From the NCBI GenBank assembly GCA_013694645.1, contig JACDBZ010000183.1, forward strand, positions 1 through 19,173: DNA of 19,173 nucleotides, given 5' to 3'. The notes under the pieces were generated by a model. It was not told the origin of the DNA, made no database searches, and saw only the letters and a list, made by a program, of their open reading frames with translations. Every line of letters starts with the position of its first letter. The first letter of the stretch is position 1. Both the position numbers and the translations under genes were made by a program. This stretch comes from Chloroflexota bacterium (lineage in GTDB: Bacteria > Chloroflexota > Limnocylindria > QHBO01). Positions 7,266-14,049 of this stretch are shown one piece after another.

Positions 7266-7271
7266 ATCGTA
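7266..7271 (-). promoter_or_regulatory. Putative -10 element of the nucleotidyltransferase pair
   Basis: TACGAT on the minus strand sits 6 nt before GTG 7259. The spacing suggests a leaderless transcript independent of the upstream oxidase operon. Confidence 0.35.
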
Positions 7272-7331
7272 GCGGGCAGCCCCGTCCCGCGCCGATACAT
7301 CGGGCCGCCGCGCGCAGCGGGTGGCCCGTGG

Positions 7332-7757
7332 TCAGCCGCAGTCAGCGATGGGTCGCGAATCAGGATCGGGCATCTCCGCCACGATCCGCGTCCCGATAAC
7401 CTCCCCCTCCCCGTCGGGATCGACGTGCACGCGCACGACCAACCAGGCATCGGCCGGTGCACCGGTCGGGACCGACGCTTCGGTCAACGCCTCACCGTCG
7501 AGGAGGATGCTGTACCGCCCACTGATCATGCCGAAGCCCAGCGCCACCTGATCACAATGTCCGACCGATGCCTCTCCCCCGCCACTGCTCTGCCCGCTCT
7601 CAAACTCGTAACCGATCCCCAGTTCCTGATCGGAGCCGTTGACGACCTCGATGGCCAGCTGCGGTCCTTCAGGGGCACCGTCAGCGATCGGTGCAACGGC
7701 CGGCATGCAGGCGGTCAGCACGAGGACGATCGTCGGCGCGCCCGTCAGCCACCTCAC
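7332..7757 (-). CDS. Small lipoprotein of unknown function, end of the oxidase/ABC operon
   Basis: A 141-residue lipoprotein precursor. It has a short signal sequence (RWLTGAPTIVLVLTAC) with lipobox LTAC at Cys17. An exported domain of mostly beta-strand character follows, with a Gly/Ser-rich turn (SGQSSGGG) and a pair of further cysteines (GHCDQ and a C-terminal ADCG) that could form a disulfide. I do not recognise the family. The GTG start overlaps the ABC permease stop (GTGA at 7754-7757), so it is translated together with the exporter. The longer frame upstream of 7757 is only permease shadow. It may be an extracytoplasmic partner of the ABC transporter or an oxidase assembly protein; neither can be shown from sequence. 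Confidence 0.75.
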   Translation of the reverse strand: MRWLTGAPTIVLVLTACMPAVAPIADGAPEGPQLAIEVVNGSDQELGIGYEFESGQSSGGGEASVGHCDQVALGFGMISGRYSILLDGEALTEASVPTGAPADAWLVVRVHVDPDGEGEVIGTRIVAEMPDPDSRPIADCG

Positions 7758-8494
7758 CGCCGCGGCTCCCAGCTGAAGAGGCGCAGTGCCGCGACCACGC
7801 CGATCATCCCCCACAGGATGATCACGCCGACCTCCTTCCACGGCACGCCGGCGCCAGCGCCCGACGCGTACAGATCCATCATCGCGTTCGCGAAGTGGCG
7901 CACCGGAAGGAGGTGGCTGACCGTTCCGAGCCACTCCGGCGCGCTCTCCATCTGCACGAAGACGTTGCTGATGAAGAGGACGGGCAGGATGGTCGCGTTG
8001 ACGATGGCGGGAGCCGCATCGGCGTTGGGGATGAGCCCGGAGACGGCCAGGCCAAGCGCGCTGAACGCCGCGCACGATACGACGAGCACCAGGAGCATGG
8101 CCGGTAACGCGCCCCACGGCACCTCCACGCCGTACAGCAGCGCACCGAATCCCGCCACGATCGCGACCAGCAGGAAGCCGATGACCACCGCATGGCCGAT
8201 GCGCCCCGCCAGGTACGCCCACGGCGGCAGCGGCGTCCCACGGATGCGCTTCAGGATGCCCTCGTCGCGGGCGATCGTCACGGCCATGGCCAGGTTGGTG
8301 TACGTCGCGCTCACCACCCCGAAGACGATGATGGCGGGCGTGAAGAAGCCGGCCGCATCCGCGCCGAACAGGACGTTGAAGATGACCATGAAGATCAGCG
8401 GGAACGCGAACGTGAAGAACGCCGCGGGCGGATTGCGCCAGAATGCCCGGTTCTCATACCCGATCTGCCGGATGGCGAGTGACACGCCGTTCAT
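7754..8494 (-). CDS. ABC-2 type transporter permease (DrrB-like)
   Basis: A 246-residue integral membrane protein with about six hydrophobic segments: around residues 20-45 (FFTFAFPLIFMVIFNVLFG), 50-75, 95-120, 130-155, 165-185 and near the C-terminus. It follows the ABC-2 permease pattern, with a first segment preceded by a short amphipathic N-terminus and a charged loop (RDEGILKRIRGTPLPPW) typical of DrrB-like exporters. It pairs with the ATPase encoded upstream, overlapping it by 4 nt (ATGA at 8491-8494). The substrate is unknown. Its place in the cytochrome oxidase operon suggests export of a compound needed for, or toxic to, respiration. NosFY-like assembly ABC pairs are a functional analogy, not a demonstrated homology. 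Confidence 0.9.
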   Translation of the reverse strand: MNGVSLAIRQIGYENRAFWRNPPAAFFTFAFPLIFMVIFNVLFGADAAGFFTPAIIVFGVVSATYTNLAMAVTIARDEGILKRIRGTPLPPWAYLAGRIGHAVVIGFLLVAIVAGFGALLYGVEVPWGALPAMLLVLVVSCAAFSALGLAVSGLIPNADAAPAIVNATILPVLFISNVFVQMESAPEWLGTVSHLLPVRHFANAMMDLYASGAGAGVPWKEVGVIILWGMIGVVAALRLFSWEPRR

Positions 8495-9393
8495 TGCTCA
8501 CCACCCTCCGCGGTCAGTTGGAGGTACACGTCCTCGAGCGAGCGCCGGGTGACCTCGAGATCGAGCAGCTCCGTCTCGGCACCGAGCGCCCATTCGGTCA
8601 GCTCGTGCAGGGCATGCGTCGGCTCATCGGTCTCGATCTCCCATACCGATATATCACGTCGGGCCGCGAACGTATCGGGGAGCTCCGCCGTCTCCGGCAG
8701 GCGGAAGCGAATGCGGGTGCTCGTGCTGCCCGCGCCGATGAGCTCATCCGCGGATCCGGTGGCCACGATGGTGCCGTCGGCGATGATCGCCAGGCGATCG
8801 GCGAGCGCCTGTGCCTCGTCCATGAAGTGCGTGGTCAGGAAGACCGTCTTGCCGAGGGCCGCCAGGCCACGAATCGTCTCCCACGCCTGGCGGCGAGCGG
8901 ATGGGTCGAACCCGGTGGTCGGCTCGTCGAGAAAGAGCAGCTCGGGATCACCCGCGAGCGCCACCGCGAGATCCACCCGCCGCTTCTGGCCACCCGACAG
9001 CTTCTTCACCCGGCGGTCGGCCTGGTCGCCGAGGCCGGTGAGACCGAGCACCTCGTCGACATCCCGCGGTCGCGGATAGTAACCGGCGACCATCTGCACC
9101 ACCTCGCGCACGGTGAGGTACTCGTCGACGCCCGTCTGCTGGAGGACGATCCCCAGCCGCTGCTTCATCGCTCGCTCGTTGCGACCTGGATCGTGACCGA
9201 GCACGCTCACCTCGCCGGCGGACCGACTCCGGTGACCCTCGAGGATCTCGACGGTCGTGGTCTTGCCCGCTCCGTTTGGACCGAGCAGCGCGAAGACCTC
9301 ACCGCGCTCTACGCGCAGATCGATGCCGCAAACGGCCTCGGTGGCGCCGTAGGACTTGCGGAGCCCGCGGAGCTCGACGGCGGGCTGAATCAC
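8491..9393 (-). CDS. ABC transporter ATP-binding protein (DrrA-like)
   Basis: A 300-residue ATPase subunit of an ABC-2 exporter. Walker A (GPNGAGKTT) spans residues 38-46. The Q-loop is VLQQTG, the signature LSGGQ is at 132-136 and Walker B LLFLDEP has Asp156-Glu157. The H-loop histidine is His189. Beyond residue 220 there is a C-terminal domain ending in SLEDVYLQL, the hallmark tail of DrrA/CcmA-like exporter ATPases. The start is GTG 9393, 2 nt after the stop of the small membrane protein; a ribosome site is weak, so coupling is likely. The nucleotide-binding domain looks fully active. Confidence 0.93.
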   Translation of the reverse strand: MIQPAVELRGLRKSYGATEAVCGIDLRVERGEVFALLGPNGAGKTTTVEILEGHRSRSAGEVSVLGHDPGRNERAMKQRLGIVLQQTGVDEYLTVREVVQMVAGYYPRPRDVDEVLGLTGLGDQADRRVKKLSGGQKRRVDLAVALAGDPELLFLDEPTTGFDPSARRQAWETIRGLAALGKTVFLTTHFMDEAQALADRLAIIADGTIVATGSADELIGAGSTSTRIRFRLPETAELPDTFAARRDISVWEIETDEPTHALHELTEWALGAETELLDLEVTRRSLEDVYLQLTAEGGEQ

Positions 9394-9395
9394 GC

Positions 9396-9572
9396 TCAGG
9401 TCGCGGCGGCCAGGAAGGTCCAGGTGGCGATGATCAGCGCGAGCAGGAGGAACGTGACGAGCGCCAGGGGCAGAAAGGCCACGCTCAATGGTTGTCGACG
9501 CCCGAGTGGCTCAGCCTCGCGGCCTCGGGAATCGGGCATCTCGTCGCGCGTTGCGGGTAGATTGCTCTCCAT
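9396..9572 (-). CDS. Small single-pass membrane protein, 58 residues
   Basis: An Arg/Glu-rich hydrophilic N-terminus of about 28 residues is followed by one strongly hydrophobic segment (LSVAFLPLALVTFLLLALI) that ends almost at the C-terminus. This is a tail-anchored or single-span arrangement. The gene is supported by an ideal GGAGGA ribosome site at 9579-9584, 6 nt before ATG 9572, and by its tight fit between the thioredoxin-like gene (stop at 9575) and the ATPase (GTG at 9393). I do not recognise the family. Small single-span proteins often stabilise oxidases (CcoQ-, CydX- and CcmD-like), so an oxidase- or transporter-linked role is possible but unproven. The GTG at 9578 is an alternative start. 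Confidence 0.68.
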   Translation of the reverse strand: MESNLPATRDEMPDSRGREAEPLGRRQPLSVAFLPLALVTFLLLALIIATWTFLAAAT

Positions 9573-9574
9573 CC

Positions 9575-10141
9575 TCACTCCTCCATGATGGCGGCCAGCT
9601 TCTCGTCGAGCGACGTCGCCGAGATCTGTCCGATCTGTCGCGCCACGATGATCCCATCGCGGTCGATGAAGTAGGTTTCCGGCGGGCCGAGAATGCCATA
9701 GTCCGCCGCCACGCGCTCGCCCGGATCCATCGCCGAGCTCCAGGTCGCGTCATTGCGGGCCATGAATGAGCGCGCCGCTTCTGACCGGTCCTGCCACACG
9801 ATCCCGACCACGACAAGTCCATCCTCGGCGTGGCGCGTCGCCGCCTCGCTCAGGAGCGGAAACTCCTCCACGCACGGCCCGCACCAGCTCGCCCAGAAGT
9901 TGACGATCACCGGCCGGCCACGGAGGTCGGCGAGGTGGATCGGATTGCCGTCGAGATCGGTGAGCGAGAAATCGGGCGCGAGGTTGCCGATGGCGGTCGG
10001 CGAGGCCGCGGGGCCTCGCAGCACGAGGAACCCGCTCAGCAGCGCCACGAGGATGACCGGGAGCGTCGCGGCGATGACCAGGTGCGTGCGTCCAAGGCGG
10101 CGAAGGTCCATGGCGCGCCGCGCGGTCACGGTGGCGGTCAT
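9575..10141 (-). CDS. Membrane-anchored thioredoxin-like protein, TlpA/ResA/CcmG type
   Basis: A 188-residue extracytoplasmic thiol-disulfide protein. An N-terminal anchor (residues about 20-41) is followed by an AhpC/TSA-like N-terminal extension (APDFSLTDLDGNPI). The active site is WCGPC (Cys87, Cys90), and the conserved cis-Pro region is GPPET (Pro154). The GxxGPPETYFIDRDG pattern is typical of CcmG/DsbE/ResA proteins, which reduce apocytochrome c or CuA-site cysteines. There are no c-type heme motifs in this operon, so reduction of the CuA cysteines of CtaC is the most natural job (inference). The ATG start is 7 nt after the ctaF-like stop. Confidence 0.88.
   Translation of the reverse strand: MTATVTARRAMDLRRLGRTHLVIAATLPVILVALLSGFLVLRGPAASPTAIGNLAPDFSLTDLDGNPIHLADLRGRPVIVNFWASWCGPCVEEFPLLSEAATRHAEDGLVVVGIVWQDRSEAARSFMARNDATWSSAMDPGERVAADYGILGPPETYFIDRDGIIVARQIGQISATSLDEKLAAIMEE
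9579..9584 (-). promoter_or_regulatory. Strong ribosome binding site of the 58-residue membrane protein
   Basis: GGAGGA on the minus strand sits 6 nt before ATG 9572 and within the last codons of the TlpA/ResA-like gene. It is the best Shine-Dalgarno match noticed in this operon. It is the main evidence that the small frame is translated. Confidence 0.6.
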
Positions 10142-10148
10142 CGGCGAG

Positions 10149-10496
10149 TCAGTGCGCCGACCCGTCGTCGTGGGAGCCGTGCTCCACGTCGCGCCATTCG
10201 CGGTTGGCTGCTCGAACCCACGCGATCGCCCCGCTCACGAAGACGAGGACGCCGGGAATGGCGAGGAACGGGTTCGCGAGCTGGTCATCGGCCCGGAAGA
10301 CGAGCCCGGCACCCATGAGCGCGGCCGCCAGCGAGAGGACCACCGGCAGGAAGCTCGGTCCGGGCAGGTGCACGCCACGCGGCGGGCTGCCTGCCGTTCG
10401 AGCGGGGCCACCCCGTGAGGAGATGGCGAAGACGACTCCCAGGACGACGAGGATGCCGATTCCGAGAAGTACGAAACCGACGGCGGTATCGGGCAT
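10149..10496 (-). CDS. Cytochrome c oxidase subunit IV-like protein (CtaF type)
   Basis: A 115-residue membrane protein with three hydrophobic stretches: about residues 6-25 (VGFVLLGIGILVVLGVVFAI), 48-66 and 75-94. A loop with HLPGPSFLPV lies before the second. This PxPS-type motif and size recall the small fourth subunit of actinobacterial and chloroflexal aa3 oxidases, which has no prosthetic group and stabilises the complex. The C-terminus is His/Asp-rich (EHGSHDDGSAH), which may bind metal. The position directly after ctaE, 13 nt apart, supports the call. Homology at this size is weak, so I left the symbol empty. Confidence 0.7.
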   Translation of the reverse strand: MPDTAVGFVLLGIGILVVLGVVFAISSRGGPARTAGSPPRGVHLPGPSFLPVVLSLAAALMGAGLVFRADDQLANPFLAIPGVLVFVSGAIAWVRAANREWRDVEHGSHDDGSAH

Positions 10497-10509
10497 GGTC
10501 CCTCAGTCC

Positions 10510-11133
10510 TCAGCGCAGCAGGTAGATCGTCGAGAACACGGCGATCCACACCACGTCGACGAAGTGCCAGTACATGCTGACAGCCTCGACGGCGACGTGG
10601 TTTCGGGCGCTGAACTGCCCGCGCATGGCCCGCGCCAGGATGATCGTCAGGCCCACCGTCCCGCCGAAGACGTGCGCGCCGTGGAAGCCGGTCAGCGTGT
10701 AGAAGGTCGTCCCGAACACGCCATCCGCGATCCCAAAACCGAGCTGGCTGTAGTCGTAGATCTGGCCCAGCAGGAAGAGCACGCCCAGGGCCAGCGTGAT
10801 GCCGGTCCACATCTTCAGCTTGCCGGTGTCGCCGCGACGAACGGCCCACACGCCGAACTGCATCGTGAAGCTGGAGGCGAGGAGGATTGCGGTCAGCGTC
10901 CCCGCCAGCACCAGCTCCAGCTCATGCGCGCCTTCCGGTGGGCCCCAAGCGCCGGGGGTCGTGGCTCGCGCGTTGAAATAGGTGGCGAACAGCCCGCTAA
11001 AGAACATCACCTCGCTGGCGATGAAGAGCAACATGCCGAGCAGCGCGGTCGGCATGCCCGATCCTCCGTGCTGAATCGCCACGGCTGCCTCGTGCTCCCC
11101 GGCGGGGTGCGCCTGCATCGTGCGACCGGTCAT
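10510..11133 (-). CDS. ctaE: Cytochrome c oxidase subunit III
   Basis: A 207-residue subunit III with five predicted membrane spans, the short form lacking the first two helices of mitochondrial COX3. Typical segments are LLFIASEVMFFSGLFATYF near the N-terminus, TGFHGAHVFGGTVGLTIIL and the closing VSMYWHFVDVVWIAVFSTIYLL. The Glu in SEVMFF and the HFVDVVW histidine/aspartate are the family's conserved polar residues. Subunit III supports proton uptake and stability of the aa3 complex in the cytoplasmic membrane. The ATG overlaps the ctaD stop (ATGA at 11130-11133), indicating coupled translation. Confidence 0.95.
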   Translation of the reverse strand: MTGRTMQAHPAGEHEAAVAIQHGGSGMPTALLGMLLFIASEVMFFSGLFATYFNARATTPGAWGPPEGAHELELVLAGTLTAILLASSFTMQFGVWAVRRGDTGKLKMWTGITLALGVLFLLGQIYDYSQLGFGIADGVFGTTFYTLTGFHGAHVFGGTVGLTIILARAMRGQFSARNHVAVEAVSMYWHFVDVVWIAVFSTIYLLR

Positions 11134-12812
11134 ACCGCGCCGTCCCGTCGCTCCACGTCATCCTCGGCGGTCTCCTCGAGATCCTCGGGACGCACGGCGG
11201 CATGGCCGTGCCCGTGGGTCAGGAAGAAGAGCGGACGCTCCGAGTGGATCGGCGGCAATCGGTCGAAGTTGTACGGGGGCGGGGGCGATGTGGTCGCCCA
11301 CTCGAGCGTGTTGCCCTCCCACGGGTTGTCGCCGGCCGGCTCCCCGTTGATGAACGTGGCGATGACGTTGATCAGGAACGGGATGATGCTGGCCGCGATC
11401 ATGAAGGCGCCGACCGTCGATACCATGTTGAGCAGCGTCCAGCCAGCGTCCGGGCTGTAGTCGCTGATGCGGCGCGGCATCCCGTCGAGGCCCAGCTGGT
11501 GCATCGGGAAGAAGGCCAGGTTGAAGCCGATGAAGTGCATCCAGAAATGGATCTTGCCCAGCGGCTCATTGAGCTTGCGCCCGGTCATCTTCGGGAACCA
11601 GTAGTACATGGCCGCGAAGACGCCGAAGACCGATCCGCCGAAGAACACGTAGTGCAGGTGCGCCACCACGAAATAGGTGTCCTGCACGTGGAAGTCGATC
11701 GGCGGCGAGGCGAGCATGACTCCGCTGATGCCGCCGATGAGGAACATCGACAGGAAGCCGAGCGCGAACAGCATCGGCGTCGCGAGGATGAGCTTGCCGC
11801 GCCACAGGGTGGCGAGCCAGTTGAACATCTTGATCCCGGTCGGGATCGCGATCAGCGCCGTCATGAAGCTGAAGAAGGGCAGCAGCACGCTGCCGGTGGT
11901 GAACATGTGGTGCGCCCAGACACTGAAGCTGAGCAGGCCGATGGCGATGGTGGCGAACACGAAGGCGCGGTACCCGAACAGCGGCTTGCGGCTGAAGACG
12001 GGCAGGATCTCGCTCACCACGCCCATTGCCGGCAGGATGACGATATACACCTCGGGGTGCCCGAAGAACCAGAAGATATGCTGCCAGAGCACCGGGTTGC
12101 CGCCGACGGAGGGGTCGAAGAATGACCCGCCGTAGTTGCGGTCGATGAAGAGCGCAATCAGGCCGGCGGCCAGCACCGGCGTCGCCAGGAGGATGAGGAC
12201 CGCCGTCACGAGCATCGTCCACACGAAGATCGGCATTCGGAAGAGGGTCATCCCCGGCGCACGCATCTTGAAGATGGTGGCGATGAAGTTGACGGCACCC
12301 AGGATCGAGGCGGTGCCGACCAGGGCGAGGCCGATGATCCACAGGTCGGTGCCGACGCCCTCGGAGCGGTTCGTGAGCGGCGCGTAGCCGGTCCAGCCCT
12401 CGGCGGCGGCGCCACCGAACAGGTAGCCGCTGAAGATGAGGAGCCCGCCGAGCGGCAGCAGCCAGAAGCTCAGGGCGTTGATGCGTGGGAAGGCCATGTC
12501 CGGGGCGCCGAGCTGGAGCGGAACGATGTAGTTGCCGAAGCCCGACAGGGCCGGAATGATGAACAGGAAGAGCATGATCGTCCCGTGCATCGTGAAGGCC
12601 TGGTTGTAGGTGTTCTGGTCGAGGAACTGGATCCCCGGAATGGCCAGCTCGCTGCGGATCAGCAGCGCCAGGATGCCCGCGGCGAAGAAGAACAGAAAGC
12701 TGTTGACGATGTACAGGATCCCGATCTTCTTGTGATCGACCGTCGTCAGCCAGTCGAGCACCCACGAGCGCTGGTAGGTGCCGGCACGCGGTTCGAGCGT
12801 GGTTGTTGCCAT
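11130..12812 (-). CDS. ctaD: Cytochrome c oxidase subunit I (aa3 type)
   Basis: The catalytic subunit reduces O2 to water and pumps protons. It is a 560-residue, 12-helix protein with all metal ligands. Heme a ligands are His76 (TMHGT) and His387; heme a3 is ligated by His385 (AHLHYV). CuB is bound by His252, His301 and His302, with the cross-linking Tyr256 in GHPEVYI. Glu254 of that motif marks an A1-type enzyme. D-channel Asp105 (GAPDMAFPR) and K-channel Lys328 (PTGIKMF) are present. The C-terminal tail after residue 500 (NTLEWATTSPPPPYNF) is family-typical. The ATG has a GGAG ribosome site 10 nt upstream and follows ctaC by 15 nt. Confidence 0.98.
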   Translation of the reverse strand: MATTTLEPRAGTYQRSWVLDWLTTVDHKKIGILYIVNSFLFFFAAGILALLIRSELAIPGIQFLDQNTYNQAFTMHGTIMLFLFIIPALSGFGNYIVPLQLGAPDMAFPRINALSFWLLPLGGLLIFSGYLFGGAAAEGWTGYAPLTNRSEGVGTDLWIIGLALVGTASILGAVNFIATIFKMRAPGMTLFRMPIFVWTMLVTAVLILLATPVLAAGLIALFIDRNYGGSFFDPSVGGNPVLWQHIFWFFGHPEVYIVILPAMGVVSEILPVFSRKPLFGYRAFVFATIAIGLLSFSVWAHHMFTTGSVLLPFFSFMTALIAIPTGIKMFNWLATLWRGKLILATPMLFALGFLSMFLIGGISGVMLASPPIDFHVQDTYFVVAHLHYVFFGGSVFGVFAAMYYWFPKMTGRKLNEPLGKIHFWMHFIGFNLAFFPMHQLGLDGMPRRISDYSPDAGWTLLNMVSTVGAFMIAASIIPFLINVIATFINGEPAGDNPWEGNTLEWATTSPPPPYNFDRLPPIHSERPLFFLTHGHGHAAVRPEDLEETAEDDVERRDGAV

Positions 12813-12827
12813 CTTCGCTGGGCTCCG

Positions 12828-13883
12828 CTACTCGGTGACCGTCACGTCGCCCACCATCGCCTGTGGGTGAGCGTCGCAGATGAATCGGAACTCGCCGGCG
12901 GGAAGCGCCGGGACGTTGTAGGTGATGCTGCCCGGCTCGTTCACGAAGTCGCCGGTGAATGTGGCCTCGCCGCCGTCGTAGATGGCGACGTTGTGCGGAA
13001 CGGCCTCCTGGTTCTCGAACGCGATGCAGAAGTCGGTGTCGGCCGGCACCTCGAACTCACCGATGTCGAACTGGGTGTTATTCGCCTTGATCTCGATGGT
13101 GGTCGAGCACTCGCCGCCCCCCGTCGGCGGGGGTGTCTCACCACTGGCCAGGGCCGCCATGTATTCGTCAAAGGCCTCGCGCTCCATGGCCTCGACTACG
13201 AACTTCATGTCGGCGTGTGCCGTTCCGCAGAACTCCGCGCATTGACCGGCGTAGGTGCCCGCCTCGGTGATCGTGAACTCGAGCTCGTTGTCTCGACCGT
13301 TCTCGCCGAGATCGATGAGGTCGCGCTTGATGAGGAACTGCGGCACGTAGAACGAGTGGTTCACGTCGAGCGAGTTGAGCACCAGCCGAACCGGCTCCCC
13401 CACCGGCACCCTGAGCACCGGGGGCTCACCTCCCTCCGAGTTGAAGACGGGGCCGTCCTCATATCGGAAGGTCCAGTCCCACTGGAAGCCGTCGACCTGG
13501 ACGACAACGCCTGGATTCTCGGAGCGCGCCTCGATCTCGCTCAGGGTCGCCATGCTGAACCCGAACAGGATGAAGACGATGACGGTAGGGATCAACGTCC
13601 AGATGATCTCGACCTTCGTATTCCCGTGATGCTGCTCGGGGAGCGTGTCGTCGCCGGGCTTGCGCCGATAGCGAACGATCGCATAGACGATGAAGCCCTC
13701 GACGGCCACGAACACGATCCCCGCGAGGAAGAGGACGATGATGTACAGGTTGAATACGTCCTTCCCGACCTCCGTCTTCGGCTCAGGCGGAAGGAGACAG
13801 CCGGCGAGCAGGCCGATGAGGAACATGGGTGCGCCGGCGCGCAGGATCTTCCGCAGCCGAGAACTGGCCACCGTTGGTTGCAT
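12828..13883 (-). CDS. ctaC: Cytochrome c oxidase subunit II with an added C-terminal cupredoxin domain
   Basis: A 351-residue lipoprotein subunit II. The signal ends in lipobox LAGC (Cys29). Two helices follow (about residues 42-67 and 88-112), then the CuA cupredoxin domain with ligands His176, Cys215, Glu217, Cys219, His223 and Met226. After a Pro/Gly linker (TPPPTGGG) a second cupredoxin-like domain occupies about residues 258-351. It has a plausible type-1 copper set His297 (PHNV), Cys336, His339 and Met343 (CDAHPQAM), and Cys259 and Cys286 could form a disulfide. Ordinary subunit II is about 250-300 residues; caa3 types carry a cytochrome c domain at this place instead. The frame extends to a GTG at 13943, but ATG 13883 sits properly ahead of the lipoprotein signal. 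It heads the operon. Confidence 0.95.
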   Translation of the reverse strand: MQPTVASSRLRKILRAGAPMFLIGLLAGCLLPPEPKTEVGKDVFNLYIIVLFLAGIVFVAVEGFIVYAIVRYRRKPGDDTLPEQHHGNTKVEIIWTLIPTVIVFILFGFSMATLSEIEARSENPGVVVQVDGFQWDWTFRYEDGPVFNSEGGEPPVLRVPVGEPVRLVLNSLDVNHSFYVPQFLIKRDLIDLGENGRDNELEFTITEAGTYAGQCAEFCGTAHADMKFVVEAMEREAFDEYMAALASGETPPPTGGGECSTTIEIKANNTQFDIGEFEVPADTDFCIAFENQEAVPHNVAIYDGGEATFTGDFVNEPGSITYNVPALPAGEFRFICDAHPQAMVGDVTVTE

Positions 13884-13977
13884 CAGATGGTCTCGAGGCT
13901 CCTGGTTCGACCGACACGTCGTGAGCGCGCTGGGATCAGGCACGCACGCTCAGTCGGGCTGACGGCGGCACGGACAC

Positions 13978-13983
13978 ATTGTA
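13978..13983 (-). promoter_or_regulatory. Putative -10 element of the oxidase operon
   Basis: TACAAT on the minus strand matches TATAAT at five of six positions. It lies 94 nt before the ctaC ATG, leaving a leader of about 85-90 nt. No clear -35 is visible. If correct, this is the only promoter candidate seen for the ctaC-to-lipoprotein transcription unit. Confidence 0.4.
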
Positions 13984-13986
13984 GCG

Positions 13987-14024
13987 AAGGCCATCGGCGC
14001 GGCGCCACCCACATCGACGGCCTT
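13987..14024 (-). terminator. Weak hairpin downstream of the lipoprotein gene
   Basis: AAGGCC and GGCCTT form 6-bp arms around a GC-rich loop of about 26 nt that itself contains GGCGCC-like self-complementarity. It lies 26 nt downstream of the minus-strand lipoprotein stop (14050) and just before the ctaC promoter candidate. There is no run of T after it on the minus strand. It may separate the two transcription units, but support is thin. Confidence 0.2.
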
Positions 14025-14049
14025 TCTTGCCCCCGCAGGAACCGGACGC

